A DNA stretch of 64,000 nt, from the NCBI RefSeq assembly GCF_004792415.1, contig NZ_CP038853.1:2108001-2172000 (forward strand). Direction: 5' to 3'. The DNA comes from Pantoea vagans. GTDB lineage: Bacteria; Pseudomonadota; Gammaproteobacteria; Enterobacterales; Enterobacteriaceae. This document shows positions 25,497 to 34,833 of the stretch, one piece after another; the first letter of the stretch is position 1; every line of letters starts with the position of its first letter. The notes beneath the pieces were generated by a model, which saw only the letters and a list, made by a program, of their open reading frames with translations, did no database searches and was not told the DNA's origin. The position numbers were made by a program, and so were the translations under genes.

Positions 25497-26850
25497 GGAT
25501 TTTTTCCTCCTGAGGTTTGGTCGATTTGCCATTAACAAACCAGGCAAGCGCGGTAATAAAGGCGATAAACAGGGCGACAAACAGCCAGTTATTCTGGAAG
25601 GCGTGGCCGAGCACCAGGCCGGTACTGATCACGTCGGAATCGCTGAAGGTAACCCCGGTGAAGCCGTAGCTCTCCAGCATCGGTACCAGGATGGCGGGCA
25701 GAATGGTGATAAAGAGTCCGTGGACGAAGCCGCCGATCATCGCGCCGCGCCGTCCGCCCATGGCATTACCAAATACGCCGGCGGTGCCACCGGCAAAGAA
25801 GTTGGTCAGCAGGCCAGGCAGGATCATCGCCAGACCAAACATCGGGAAGACCAGCATGCCGACGATGGAACCCAGCGTGGTGGCGAGGAAGCCGACAATT
25901 ACCGCGTTCGGGGCGTACGGAAACATCACCGGGCAGTCCAGCGCCGGTTTCGCATCCGGCACCACACGCATCGCGATACCCCGGAAGGCTGGCACCAGTT
26001 CGTTCAGCAGCAGGCGTACGCCGCTGTAGAGCACGAAGACCCCGGCCACGAACTGAATCGACTGCATAAAGGCGTACATCAGGTAGTTCATGCCGTTGCT
26101 GTACTGGGCGATAAACGCCGGGCCGGCTGCCACAGCGGGGATCAGGTACATCGGCACCATCACCAGCGCCATCGACAGATAGGTATCCTGCAGAAACTTG
26201 AAGTTATCGGGCAGCTTCAGGTCTTCGGTGGAGCGCGAGCCTTTGCCGACGACTTTGGCGACCGCCGCCGTGACCAGATAACCGATGGTGCAGAAGTGAC
26301 CCAGCGCCACGTCGTCCGAGTCGGTGATCCGCCGCACCACCGGCTGCGCCAGCGCAGGCATGACCACCGCCATGATCCCGCCAAAGATGCCGCCGGTCAG
26401 AATCAGCGGCAGGCCGGTCAGCCCTGCTTTGTAGCCGATGACTGCGCCAATGGTCGCCATCCACAGCAACGCCTGGCCGGTCAGGAAGATGTACTTAAAT
26501 GGCGTCAGTCGCGCGATGATGATGTTGACGATAAAGATCACCAGCAGCGTCAGCGCCACTTCAGACCCCAGTTCACGATTAGCCAGCCCGGCAATGGCAG
26601 CCACATCGGTGATATAGCCGCGCATGCCAAAGCCATGGGTAAAAATGGTATTGAGGAACGTCAGTGTGCCCACAATAATATTGATACCCGCCATCATAAT
26701 TAAAAAGCCAAGCAGGGTTTTAAAGGTGCCTTCCACCACCTTACCTGCCGATTTTTTTTGCAGCAGCAGACCAATCAGGGCAATAAAGGCGATCAGAATC
26801 GATGCCTGCCCCAGCAGATCTTTTACCAGGAAGTCGATCACACTATTCAT
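25483..26850 (-). CDS. PTS EIIC permease, UlaA/ascorbate-galactitol type
   Basis: A 455-residue membrane permease with about eleven hydrophobic segments. It starts MNSVIDFLVKDLLGQASILI, typical of UlaA-like EIIC, and contains GFVHGLFITILPAILVPMLE and SDVISTGLVLGHAF in the transport core. It works with the IIB just upstream and IIA downstream to import and phosphorylate one sugar. UlaA homologues transport ascorbate, but ulaD/E/F are absent and a kinase plus aldolase take their place, so a ketose or polyol-derived sugar is likelier. Confidence 0.85.
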   Translation of the reverse strand: MNSVIDFLVKDLLGQASILIAFIALIGLLLQKKSAGKVVEGTFKTLLGFLIMMAGINIIVGTLTFLNTIFTHGFGMRGYITDVAAIAGLANRELGSEVALTLLVIFIVNIIIARLTPFKYIFLTGQALLWMATIGAVIGYKAGLTGLPLILTGGIFGGIMAVVMPALAQPVVRRITDSDDVALGHFCTIGYLVTAAVAKVVGKGSRSTEDLKLPDNFKFLQDTYLSMALVMVPMYLIPAVAAGPAFIAQYSNGMNYLMYAFMQSIQFVAGVFVLYSGVRLLLNELVPAFRGIAMRVVPDAKPALDCPVMFPYAPNAVIVGFLATTLGSIVGMLVFPMFGLAMILPGLLTNFFAGGTAGVFGNAMGGRRGAMIGGFVHGLFITILPAILVPMLESYGFTGVTFSDSDVISTGLVLGHAFQNNWLFVALFIAFITALAWFVNGKSTKPQEEKIHETL

Positions 26851-27157
26851 GGGCGGCGACCTTCTGGTTGCGTTCTTTTAAAAAGGCCAGGATCTTCTGC
26901 TCTATTTCCGCTTTATCGGTGAGCCGGTTAAGAATAATGACCCGTTTAATCTGTTCCGGACTGGCGTCGGCGTTTAAAACATCGGCGAAGGCTTTTTGCG
27001 TCAGGATCATATCTGACTTAAACGCATTCGCTTCTGAAATGGTGGTGTGATCGATGTCGGCCTCAATCTCCAGTTTTTTTAATACCGCTTTTGCGCTCAT
27101 CTCAATCGCAAAACTGGAACCTAATCCACAACCACAGACACATAATATTTTCAGCAT
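26843..27157 (-). CDS. PTS EIIB component, UlaB/GatB type
   Basis: A 104-residue EIIB. The phosphocysteine loop is KILCVCGCGLGSSFAIEM, with the active Cys being the one followed by GLGSS. The remainder has the alternating strand-helix pattern of the fold. It overlaps the IIC start by 8 bp and follows the PFK-like gene by 10 bp. Confidence 0.9.
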   Translation of the reverse strand: MLKILCVCGCGLGSSFAIEMSAKAVLKKLEIEADIDHTTISEANAFKSDMILTQKAFADVLNADASPEQIKRVIILNRLTDKAEIEQKILAFLKERNQKVAAHE

Positions 27158-27167
27158 GGTTTTTTCC

Positions 27168-28148
27168 TCACACTATATTGAGTTGTTTAGCGAGTTTGTA
27201 ATGGTGCCCGTCAATATCGACCAGGCGTTTTTGCATGCTTATTAAATCAATCGGGATCGGTTTATTGCTGCCATTAATAATGACCGCTTTATTCCGCATG
27301 CCTGACTGAATACAACGCACCACTTCACTGGCCATAATGGTGCCCTGAAAGATCTCTTCGCAGGTGGGATCACCATTGCGCAGCCCGTAACCCAGAATGG
27401 TTTTACGGATGCGCACGCCAATAAGGGGTTCAAGCTGTTTGATTAAGGTGTCGATCGCCCCCTGAAAACCGGGCGAATATTCACGGGTGTAGCCTTCCGA
27501 ACAGAGGATGACCACGCTGTTCTGCTCAGCCAGTCGCCCGGTGATGCGCTGCGCCAGTTGTGGCAGCGGGATCTGGCACTCAGGAATTAACGCAATATCT
27601 GCGTTAGATTTAATCGCGGACTGCAGCGTTAATTCGCCGCAATAGCCGCCGAGTAATTCCAGCATAAAAACCCGGCCCGGTAAGGCGCGGCCGGTATTAC
27701 GCAGTTTCGCCACCTCTTTTAATACCTGCTCGCAGGCGGTGGAAAATCCCAGCGTGTAGTCGCTGCCGAAAACATCATTATCAATGGTCATGCCGACGCC
27801 GAAACAATTCACGCCATACGCCGACAGGGTATGGAGAAATTGCAGCGACCCGTCTCCGCCCGCCATAATTAATATGTCAATCCGGGCGTTTTTCAGCTGG
27901 CGCGCAATTAACTCATATTCGCTGCGCACCAGTTTCTTTTCAGTGCGTCCCGATTGCATAACCGGAATAGAGGCGATGGAAAAATCGAGCAGATCGCGCT
28001 GGCCTATCTCACGATGATTATTTTCCAGCAGGCCGGGAATACCGCCGTCAAATATCACCATCTCCGCCTGTGCCATGCGTCCAATCTGGAAGACAAAATT
28101 ATTAATGCCGGTAACGTCACCGCCACTGATCACCATTCCAATTCGCAT
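27168..28148 (-). CDS. divergent phosphofructokinase-like sugar-phosphate kinase
   Basis: A 326-residue PfkA-fold kinase. The ATP loop GGDGS and catalytic TIDNDVFGSDYTLGF (T-I-D-N-D) are intact, and SGGDVTGIN replaces the usual SGGDAPGMN. Three fructose-6-phosphate contact motifs differ: MGRYCG is LGGYCG (Arg lost), GHIQRGG is GYGLRNG (His lost), and the allosteric/ATP R72 region is QSGRTEKKLVR. It should therefore phosphorylate a sugar phosphate, but perhaps not fructose 6-phosphate. The start is the ATG at 28148 with GAGG upstream. First gene of the PTS-aldolase operon. Confidence 0.82.
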   Translation of the reverse strand: MRIGMVISGGDVTGINNFVFQIGRMAQAEMVIFDGGIPGLLENNHREIGQRDLLDFSIASIPVMQSGRTEKKLVRSEYELIARQLKNARIDILIMAGGDGSLQFLHTLSAYGVNCFGVGMTIDNDVFGSDYTLGFSTACEQVLKEVAKLRNTGRALPGRVFMLELLGGYCGELTLQSAIKSNADIALIPECQIPLPQLAQRITGRLAEQNSVVILCSEGYTREYSPGFQGAIDTLIKQLEPLIGVRIRKTILGYGLRNGDPTCEEIFQGTIMASEVVRCIQSGMRNKAVIINGSNKPIPIDLISMQKRLVDIDGHHYKLAKQLNIV

Positions 28149-28284
28149 CACCCTCACCTCGCTGGCTTATTCTGCTGAAGGGTATTCTTCCGGTTAGCGG
28201 GGTTGCTATTTGCAGAGGAGATCACAGTTACGCGCGGTTTTTCTCAGGCGGGAATATTGACAGTGCTCTTAACATCGCTTTATT

Positions 28285-28300
28285 TGTGATTTACCTCACA
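28285..28300 (-). promoter_or_regulatory. CRP-cAMP site for the PTS operon
   Basis: TGTGATTTACCTCACA has both half-sites of the CRP consensus (TGTGA-N6-TCACA) perfect. It lies about 137 bp upstream of the first gene of the PTS operon and predicts catabolite control. Confidence 0.85.
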
Positions 28301-28736
28301 CTATTCCAACTTATTGCGCTTAAGGCGAATCGATATAAATCATTGGGTTAGCAGATGGCGCGGGTGAACTGGCCAGAAAGCGGGAGGAGGTAAAATCGGC
28401 CATCAGAGCGGCGTTGCAGATTTGTGACTTTCACCTCATTTTTCCCGGTTTCGCAGAGCAGAAACCGCAATTAAGGTGCAGAAAGAAAATCCGCAGGCAG
28501 ATGTTAATCAGATTCAGCATCTCTGTTGCGAACGAGTAGCATTCTTCGGTATAACCTTTCAATGCCCAAAGAAAACACAGCCTGACGATAATGATTTCTA
28601 AGGAAAAACCTTCACGCTCTTTGTGAGGGGTGACTTTCTCTTCTGCATCCGACGCCGCTATTCCGCACGGCAAAACCAATGTTCTCCGTGATGACAAACC
28701 GGTTCCCTGTGACCACATTTGACCAGGATCATACGC
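28301..28736. other. intergenic region before the dehydratase gene
   Basis: About 436 bp between the PTS operon promoter and the dehydratase start. A minus-strand frame (28431-28946) crosses it but has no start with a ribosome site and overlaps the dehydratase gene. No other gene, RNA or clear operator was recognised. Confidence 0.35.
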
Positions 28737-29639
28737 ATGGAAATAGCTATCCGTACCCCTCTCGTTCACTCCCTGCCACTGAGTCAGCTCAGCGGCAGCA
28801 ACGTCTGGCTGAAAATGGAATCGGCGCAGCCAACCGGATCGTTTAAACTCAGAAGCGCAGGCCATATCTGTCAATACTACGCGGCACAAGGCGCTAAGGC
28901 GTTTGTCAGCTCCTCTGGCGGTAATGCGGGTATTGCCGTGGCGCACAGCGGCCGCAGACTGGGGCTACCGGTCACGGTGGTGGTGCCTGAAACGACATCG
29001 GCGCGCGCCAGACAGCTTATCGAACAGGAAGGTGCGAGACTGATCGTACACGGCAACGTCTGGAGTGAGGCTAATGCGTACGCGTTATCGCTGGCGTCGC
29101 ACGAACATATCTACATCCATCCCTTTGACAATCCGCTGCTGTGGGACGGCATCAGCACGCTGGTTGATGAAGTGATCAGTGAGGGGTTGCGGCCGGATGC
29201 GGTAATCCTCTCCGTGGGCGGCGGCAGTCTGCTCTCCGGCATTGTCCTGGGTCTGGAAAGGCATCAGCTCAGCCATATCCCCATTTATGCGGTTGAAACT
29301 GAGGGAACCGCGTCGCTTAACGCCGCGCTGGAAGCCGGTGAGCGGGTCACGCTGGACCGGGTCAGCGGTATCGCCACCACGCTGGCAGCCAGTCAGGTGT
29401 GTGAAAATGCGTTTAACGTGGCATGCCGGGCAGATGTCAGGGGAAAGGTTGTGACAGATGAAGAGGCTGTTAATGCCTGCCGCCGCTTCCTGGACGATCA
29501 TCGTGTTCTGACCGAACCAGCCTGTGGCGTCTCATTATCGATGCTGTATGACGGGAAAATTGGCTTTAAACCGGATGATAACGTGCTGGTTATCGTCTGT
29601 GGCGGGGCGTCCGTCACCCTGGCGAGCCTGCAGGGCTGA
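28737..29639 (+). CDS. PLP-dependent serine/threonine dehydratase-like enzyme
   Basis: A 300-residue fold-type II PLP enzyme. The PLP Lys is in QPTGSFKLRSA, the phosphate-side loop is SSSGGNAGIAVA, the glycine loop is LSVGGGSLLSGI and a Cys near the PLP pyridine is in VIVCGGASV. Its length and the absence of an ACT domain fit mammalian-type L-serine dehydratase (SdsL/Sds) rather than biosynthetic IlvA. It would deaminate serine or threonine to a keto acid. Start at 28737 has AGGATC upstream. It stands alone, convergent with the YceI gene. Confidence 0.85.
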   Translation: MEIAIRTPLVHSLPLSQLSGSNVWLKMESAQPTGSFKLRSAGHICQYYAAQGAKAFVSSSGGNAGIAVAHSGRRLGLPVTVVVPETTSARARQLIEQEGARLIVHGNVWSEANAYALSLASHEHIYIHPFDNPLLWDGISTLVDEVISEGLRPDAVILSVGGGSLLSGIVLGLERHQLSHIPIYAVETEGTASLNAALEAGERVTLDRVSGIATTLAASQVCENAFNVACRADVRGKVVTDEEAVNACRRFLDDHRVLTEPACGVSLSMLYDGKIGFKPDDNVLVIVCGGASVTLASLQG

Positions 29640-29660
29640 GGGATTAAAGGGAAAAGCGAT

Positions 29661-29683
29661 GGCGCAGCCAGAGGGGCTGCGCC
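29661..29683. terminator. hairpin between convergent genes
   Basis: GGCGCAGCC-AGAGG-GGCTGCGCC, a 9-bp perfect stem placed 21 bp after the dehydratase stop and just after the YceI gene end. The following T-rich run is short (CCGTTTGTT). Confidence 0.6.
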
Positions 29684-29692
29684 AGCCGTTTG

Positions 29693-30277
29693 TTACTTCG
29701 CGTAAGCTTCAGTAGACAGCGTCAGCGTAACGTCGTCGCTGACTGCAGGGACATATTTGTCCAGCTTGAAGTCAGAACGCTTGATGGTGCCGGTGGCGTC
29801 AAAACCAATCGCCTGCTTCTTGACCATCGGATGCTCGCCCTGCTTGTTCAGCGTCGCGTGCAGCGTCACTGGCTTAGTGATGCCTTTCAGGGTCAGGTTA
29901 CCTTCAACGTCAAATTTGTTGTCGCCCTTCGCAACGACTTTGGTGCTGTGGAAGGTCGCAGTCGGGTATTTGGCGGTATCGAAGTATTCAGCACCTTTGA
30001 ACTCTTTGGTCAGCGCGGCAACGTGGCTGTCGATTTTGCTGACTGGCAGGGTCACGTCAACGCGTGAGGCCTCAGGATGATCTTTATCAAACACCAGCGT
30101 ACCGGTTGCATCCGGGATATCCGCGGTAGGATTGGAGAAGCCAAAGTGGTTCCAGGCAACAATTACCGACGTATGCTCAGGGTTCAGCTGGTAGTGCATC
30201 GCCTCGGCCTGAGATAACGGAGCGTAGAGGGTAGCAGCGGCTAACAGGGGCAGTGCAATACGTTTGAAGTTCTTCAC
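29693..30277 (-). CDS. YceI-family periplasmic lipid-binding protein
   Basis: A 194-residue secreted lipocalin-like protein. The signal peptide ends near SQA-E (about residue 25). The domain opens with MHYQLNPEHTSVIVAWNHFG and contains the family patterns KGAEYFDTAKYPTATFHST and NLTLKGITKPVTL. YceI proteins bind isoprenoid chains in the periplasm. Start taken as GTG at 30277 with AAGGAAT; a TTG two codons earlier is weaker. It lies downstream of pqqF with 116 bp between, so perhaps separately expressed. Confidence 0.9.
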   Translation of the reverse strand: MKNFKRIALPLLAAATLYAPLSQAEAMHYQLNPEHTSVIVAWNHFGFSNPTADIPDATGTLVFDKDHPEASRVDVTLPVSKIDSHVAALTKEFKGAEYFDTAKYPTATFHSTKVVAKGDNKFDVEGNLTLKGITKPVTLHATLNKQGEHPMVKKQAIGFDATGTIKRSDFKLDKYVPAVSDDVTLTLSTEAYAK

Positions 30278-30393
30278 GGTCAATTCCTTATGCGGACAAA
30301 AGTGAATTGAGTGTGGTCCAGTTTTCCCGGAATAGACAGTGAAGAGATTTGTCGGTAATTTTCAAATAAATTCAGCAACCTTAAAACCGGTCA

Positions 30394-32664
30394 TTACGCA
30401 TTCGCGCCGGTGAACAGCACCCGCCAGCGGCGGCGATCCTGAATCAGCGTGCGGTGCAATTGCTGTAAATCTGCAAGGGTCAGCGCCGCAATCTGCGCCG
30501 CATCCGGTTCTGCCAGGCCATTTTCACGGCGCAACAGGGCCAGTGGCTGCTCAGCCTGCTGGCTCAGCAGTCGCGCTTTCAGGGCCACCAGATCACATCC
30601 CGCCAGCGTCTCGTTCAGTGACCGCAGGAAGTTACGGCAGTAGCGCAGCAGTGACAGTGCACTGTAGTCGGGCGACTGCAGCGCAAATAACACCCCATCT
30701 TCATCGGCACAGCGCATATAGCGACTGCTGACCACATAACCTATCGGCTGCTCAACGCGGTAGCGCTGGAAAAAGCGTGGCTCGTAGATCAGTGCCAGCG
30801 CGCGCAATGCCGCCAGCTGTTCAGGACGCTGCAGCGGAATAAACAGCAGCAGCGCGTTGTCTGCACTAGCGTGCGGCAGGCGCGTCATGCCGGTCTGCGT
30901 GGTCATACGCGTGGGCGGCGTAACAGGGTTAACCGGCAGCGACAGCGCGCTCAGCCGCCGGGCAATCACTGAGTGCAGCATCGCATCGCCGCCCTTCAGC
31001 GCCGCCCGCCAGCATCCTAGCGTAACGTTGGCTGCCAGCTGATAAGGCAACTGTCGCAGCAGCGCGCGGATAGCGATGCTCTCCACAGGCGCGGGCCGGT
31101 TTGCCTCAATGGGTAATGTCAGGGCGGAGACAATCTGGCTCAGCGCCTGGTCAGCGACCGCCTGATCCGATAGCCGGACCGTCAGTTGCCACACACCTTC
31201 CACTTCCTGCCAGCTGCCGTGACCGCCCTGATGACGCAGCGCCGCAAACAGCGGACGCAAGCGCCGGCCCAGCGCTTCGCCCGCCTCCGCAGTAAAGGTT
31301 GACCAGAACTCCGGTCGCAGGATCAGCGTTGCCTGCGGGTCGTCTGACGGATGATGCGGCAATGCCACCGCCTGAGCGGGCAGCGGCGCAGGCGTCGCAG
31401 TGATGTCGAGCGGATAGAAGGTGAAACCGGCAGCGGGCAGCGCCTCCGCCGGGGCGGGCTCACAGGCCGTCAGCGCCACAGTGAAGCCCTGTGTGACGAT
31501 GTGTTCCATTGCCGGTTGCGACGAACAGAACAGCAGTGTGCCAGGCGCACTGGCGAGGTTTTCCAGCAGCGGCTGCAACGCAGGCAGGTTTTTGTCAGGT
31601 GCGAAACCGATAGCACGCTGACGCAACTGCTCCATCGGTGACAACGTCACAAATTGCTGCTGTGCCAGCTGATAATAGTGCTGATGCTGCTGTTCATTCG
31701 TCTGGCGCAGCGCAGCGATGTAACCGTTAACCAGTTGATTTACCTTCGCAGGCTCACTGGTTTCGATACCCAGCGCCAGCCAGTACGCATCTTCAGCCTG
31801 ATAAATCCATTTCAGCTCCAGCGCCTCGGCCAGCCCCTGCTCACGCAGGGTTGCCAGCAACGAGCCGGGCGCTTCATCCAATAAAAACTCACGCCACAAC
31901 GTGACACCGTCACTGCTATCGAGCAGCCAGCTGCGCCATAGCGCTGCCTGAGCTGTTTCCGCCAGCTGCCAGCAGGTATCGCTATTGAGCTGCGGCGGTG
32001 CCAGCTCCTGCCGCCACTGACCGGCAGGCAGTGCGTCAGCAAACTGACGCGCCAGCTGTTCCAGCTCATCCAGCGAATGCGGTCCCTGCAGCCAGAGCCG
32101 CATATTGCTGGCAACGTAGTAGCGCTGGTGGAACTGCCGCAATGCCCGTTGCAGCGCAGAGAGCTCGTCGCCAAAGCTCGCCCGGCTGCCAATATGGAAG
32201 CGCTGAAATTCAGCGGGGGTGGCAGCTGCGTGCAGTAATGCCGCTTCGATGCGGGATGGCTCATGACGCTGCAACAGCTGATATTCCGCGTCGATGACCG
32301 CCACTTCCTGAGCGATCGCCTGATTATCGAGCAGCGGAGAGACCAGCATATCCTGCAGTCTTGCCAGCCCGTCTGCCAGCAGCGACGGCGTGACCTCGAA
32401 AAAGTACGCGCTACGCCGGGCCAGCGTGGTGGCGTTAACCTTCCCGCCCTGCGTCTGGATCCAGCTCATTAGCCGGCCCTCATCGGGCCAGCCGCTGCTG
32501 CCGGTGAACAACAGATGCTCCAGCAGATGGGCCAGTCCGGGCCAGCGATCCGGCTCGTCGTGACTTCCGGCCCCTACCTGAATCAGGGCGGCGGCCTGGC
32601 TGGCATCGGGCTGATGCACCAGTTCAACCGTCAGACCGTTTATCTGCAGGCCGCGCGTGCTCAT
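30394..32664 (-). CDS. pqqF: PqqF, PQQ-biosynthesis M16 peptidase
   Basis: A 756-residue insulinase-family metallopeptidase. The inverted zinc motif is GLAHLLEHLLFTG (HxxEH) near residue 45, with the third ligand Glu in EVAVIDAEYQL. Its length is near the 761 residues of Klebsiella PqqF. It trims the PqqA peptide to release the cross-linked Glu-Tyr. It is the last gene of the pqq operon; its ATG overlaps the pqqE stop (ATGA). The C-terminal half is low in conserved residues, as usual for the family. Confidence 0.92.
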   Translation of the reverse strand: MSTRGLQINGLTVELVHQPDASQAAALIQVGAGSHDEPDRWPGLAHLLEHLLFTGSSGWPDEGRLMSWIQTQGGKVNATTLARRSAYFFEVTPSLLADGLARLQDMLVSPLLDNQAIAQEVAVIDAEYQLLQRHEPSRIEAALLHAAATPAEFQRFHIGSRASFGDELSALQRALRQFHQRYYVASNMRLWLQGPHSLDELEQLARQFADALPAGQWRQELAPPQLNSDTCWQLAETAQAALWRSWLLDSSDGVTLWREFLLDEAPGSLLATLREQGLAEALELKWIYQAEDAYWLALGIETSEPAKVNQLVNGYIAALRQTNEQQHQHYYQLAQQQFVTLSPMEQLRQRAIGFAPDKNLPALQPLLENLASAPGTLLFCSSQPAMEHIVTQGFTVALTACEPAPAEALPAAGFTFYPLDITATPAPLPAQAVALPHHPSDDPQATLILRPEFWSTFTAEAGEALGRRLRPLFAALRHQGGHGSWQEVEGVWQLTVRLSDQAVADQALSQIVSALTLPIEANRPAPVESIAIRALLRQLPYQLAANVTLGCWRAALKGGDAMLHSVIARRLSALSLPVNPVTPPTRMTTQTGMTRLPHASADNALLLFIPLQRPEQLAALRALALIYEPRFFQRYRVEQPIGYVVSSRYMRCADEDGVLFALQSPDYSALSLLRYCRNFLRSLNETLAGCDLVALKARLLSQQAEQPLALLRRENGLAEPDAAQIAALTLADLQQLHRTLIQDRRRWRVLFTGANA

Positions 32665-33806
32665 CAGAGGTTCCGGGTTTTATAAATCAGTTGCGAGTTG
32701 CTGCGATTGCGGAACTGCAGCTGACCAATTTTAATGTCGCTGCAATCCGCCTCCCGCCGGGCTTCGAGAATTTTGCCGTGATGAGGTGATTTACTGCACA
32801 CCGGATCGGTGTTGTCAGCATTGCCGGTCAGCATAAAGGCCTGACAGCGACAGCCGCCAAAATCTTTCTCTTTCTCATCACAGGAGCGGCACGGCTCCGG
32901 CATCCAGTCAAAACCGCGATAGCGGTTGAAGCCGAACGAGTTGTACCAGATATCGTCCAGGCGCTGCGTCAGTACCGACGGAAACTCGACCGGCAGCTGG
33001 CGCGCACTGTGGCACGGCAGCGCGGTGCCCTCTGGTGTGACGCTCAGGAAGATCGCCCCCCAGCCGCCCATACAGGGCTTAGGTCGCTCTTCGTAATAGT
33101 CAGGCGTCACGAACAGCAGGTTGGTGAGATTGCCGCTGTCGCTCATCCGCTCACGATAGCGGCTGACCACCGCTTCCGCCTGAGCGATCTGCTCACGCGT
33201 CGGCAGCAGGCCTTCGCGGTTGAGCTGCGCCCAGCCGTAGAACTGACAGGTCGCCAGCTCTACGTCATCCGCTTCCAGCTCAATGCAGAGGTCGATGATC
33301 TTATCAATCTGGTCGATGTTATGGCGATGCAGCACAAAGTTCAGCACCATCGGATAGCCGTGCGCTTTTACCGCTTTCGCCATCTCCAGCTTCTGCTGAA
33401 ACGCTTTCTTTGACCCGGCCAGCGCCGCATTCAGGGTTTCGTCACTCGCCTGGAAACTGATCTGGATATGATCCAGACCCGCCTCGCTGAACGCATCCAG
33501 CTTCTTCTCCGTCAGGCCGATGCCCGAAGTGATCAGGTTGGTGTAAAAGCCGAGATCGCGCGCCGCTTTGATCAGCTCCGGCAGATCTTTACGTACCAGC
33601 GGCTCGCCGCCGGAGAATCCAAGCTGGACGCTGCCCATGGCGCGCGCCTGACGAAACACCTCAATCCACTGCTCCGTGCTCAGCTCCTTCTCCTGCTGCG
33701 CGAAATCCAGCGGGTTGGAGCAGTAGGGACACTGCAGCGGACAGCGATAGGTCAGCTCGGCCAGCAGCCAGAGCGGCGGATTCACGCCAGGTTTAAGCGG
33801 GGTCAC
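32664..33806 (-). CDS. pqqE: PqqE, radical SAM PqqA crosslinking enzyme
   Basis: A 380-residue radical SAM/SPASM enzyme, the exact usual length. The CxxxCxxC cluster is [14 protein letters not shown] near residue 20. C-terminal SPASM cysteines are visible in [29 protein letters not shown] and VCSKSP. It joins Glu and Tyr of PqqA by a carbon-carbon bond, with PqqD presenting the peptide. GTG start at 33806, overlapping pqqD by 14 bp; a longer frame upstream lies wholly in pqqD. Confidence 0.95.
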   Translation of the reverse strand: MTPLKPGVNPPLWLLAELTYRCPLQCPYCSNPLDFAQQEKELSTEQWIEVFRQARAMGSVQLGFSGGEPLVRKDLPELIKAARDLGFYTNLITSGIGLTEKKLDAFSEAGLDHIQISFQASDETLNAALAGSKKAFQQKLEMAKAVKAHGYPMVLNFVLHRHNIDQIDKIIDLCIELEADDVELATCQFYGWAQLNREGLLPTREQIAQAEAVVSRYRERMSDSGNLTNLLFVTPDYYEERPKPCMGGWGAIFLSVTPEGTALPCHSARQLPVEFPSVLTQRLDDIWYNSFGFNRYRGFDWMPEPCRSCDEKEKDFGGCRCQAFMLTGNADNTDPVCSKSPHHGKILEARREADCSDIKIGQLQFRNRSNSQLIYKTRNL

Positions 33807-34071
33807 GGAACTGTATCCACTTCTGTTCATAGGCTGACTGCAGGAACTCCAAAACGTCCGGCCCCACGCCGCCCGCCTCCGGGAAACGGCTATCCAGCGT
33901 TGCGATAATCGCGGCGATATCCTGTTTGCCATCCACCAGCTCAAGAATGGCGGCGGCAGTTTCGTTCAGCTTCGCCATGCCTTCGGGATAGAGCACCACA
34001 TGGGTATCCTGGGCGGCTTCCCACTGCATACGGTAGCCGCGACGAAACGCGGCAATCGAGTTTTCATTCAT
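33793..34071 (-). CDS. pqqD: PqqD, PqqA peptide chaperone
   Basis: A 92-residue RRE-type protein, a normal PqqD length. It shows [20 protein letters not shown], then [20 protein letters not shown] and the C-terminal helix [14 protein letters not shown]. It binds PqqA and delivers it to PqqE. The gene is separated from pqqC by 3 bp and overlaps pqqE. Confidence 0.95.
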   Translation of the reverse strand: MNENSIAAFRRGYRMQWEAAQDTHVVLYPEGMAKLNETAAAILELVDGKQDIAAIIATLDSRFPEAGGVGPDVLEFLQSAYEQKWIQFRDPA

Positions 34072-34074
34072 CTG

Positions 34075-34830
34075 TTATACCAGTCGGGTGGTGTGCCACG
34101 CCGCCTTGTCGGTGACGGTGTGATAAGGCGGACGTTTCAGCTCATAAGCCATGGTCATGGCGTCCAGCATGCTCCATAAAATATCGAGCTTAAACTGCAA
34201 AATTTCCAGCATCCGGTTCTGCGTTTCCGCGGTGGTGAAGTACTCCAGCGCCAGCGCCAGGCCATGCTCTACATCGCGGTTTGCCTGACCCAGGCGACTG
34301 CGGAAGTAGAAATAGCCCTCTTCTTTGATCCACGGATAGTGCTGCGGCCAGCTGTCGAGCCGCGACTGGTGGATCTGCGGCGCGAACAGCTCGGTGAGTG
34401 AGCTGCAGGCCGCCTCCTGCCAGTTGGCACGGCGGGCGAAGTTGATATAGGCATCGACGGCAAAACGCACGCCCGGCAGCACATGCTGCTCTGACAATAA
34501 TTCTTCGCGCGTCAGCCCGACCGCCTCGCCCAGCCGCAGCCAGGCCTCAATGCCGCCCTCTTCGCCGTTGCTGCCGTCGTGGTCGAGGATGCGCTGCACC
34601 CATTTACGTCGGGTGGCGGGATCCGGGCAGTTAGCCATAATCGCCGCATCTTTCAGCGGAATGGTGGTCTGGTAATAGAAGCGGTTCGCCACCCAGCCCT
34701 GAATCTGCTCCCGCGTGGCCTGACCGTTATGCATCGCGATGTGATACGGGTGATGAATGTGGTAGTAAGCGCCTTTGTCGCGCAGGGCCTGTTCAAAAGC
34801 CTGCGGCGACAGCGTGTCAGTAATCTGCAT
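34075..34830 (-). CDS. pqqC: PqqC, pyrroloquinoline quinone synthase
   Basis: A 251-residue all-helical, cofactor-less oxidase of the TENA/THI-4 fold. Key segments are [20 protein letters not shown] (substrate-binding His residues), [34 protein letters not shown] and [20 protein letters not shown]. It catalyses the last ring closure and eight-electron oxidation to PQQ. It is 3 bp from both neighbours in the operon. Confidence 0.96.
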   Translation of the reverse strand: MQITDTLSPQAFEQALRDKGAYYHIHHPYHIAMHNGQATREQIQGWVANRFYYQTTIPLKDAAIMANCPDPATRRKWVQRILDHDGSNGEEGGIEAWLRLGEAVGLTREELLSEQHVLPGVRFAVDAYINFARRANWQEAACSSLTELFAPQIHQSRLDSWPQHYPWIKEEGYFYFRSRLGQANRDVEHGLALALEYFTTAETQNRMLEILQFKLDILWSMLDAMTMAYELKRPPYHTVTDKAAWHTTRLV

Positions 34831-34833
34831 GAT

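Noticed and set aside
25495..26703. 402-codon plus-strand frame
   Set aside because: It is fully antisense to the PTS IIC gene and consists of His/Gln/Arg-rich low-complexity sequence, as expected from the complement of a membrane-protein gene.
28431..28946. Minus-strand frame of 171 codons with a hydrophobic Cys-containing tail, considered as a Hok-like toxin
   Set aside because: There is no start with a ribosome site near the hydrophobic part, the Hok Cys and Glu pattern is missing, and half the frame lies antisense to the dehydratase gene.
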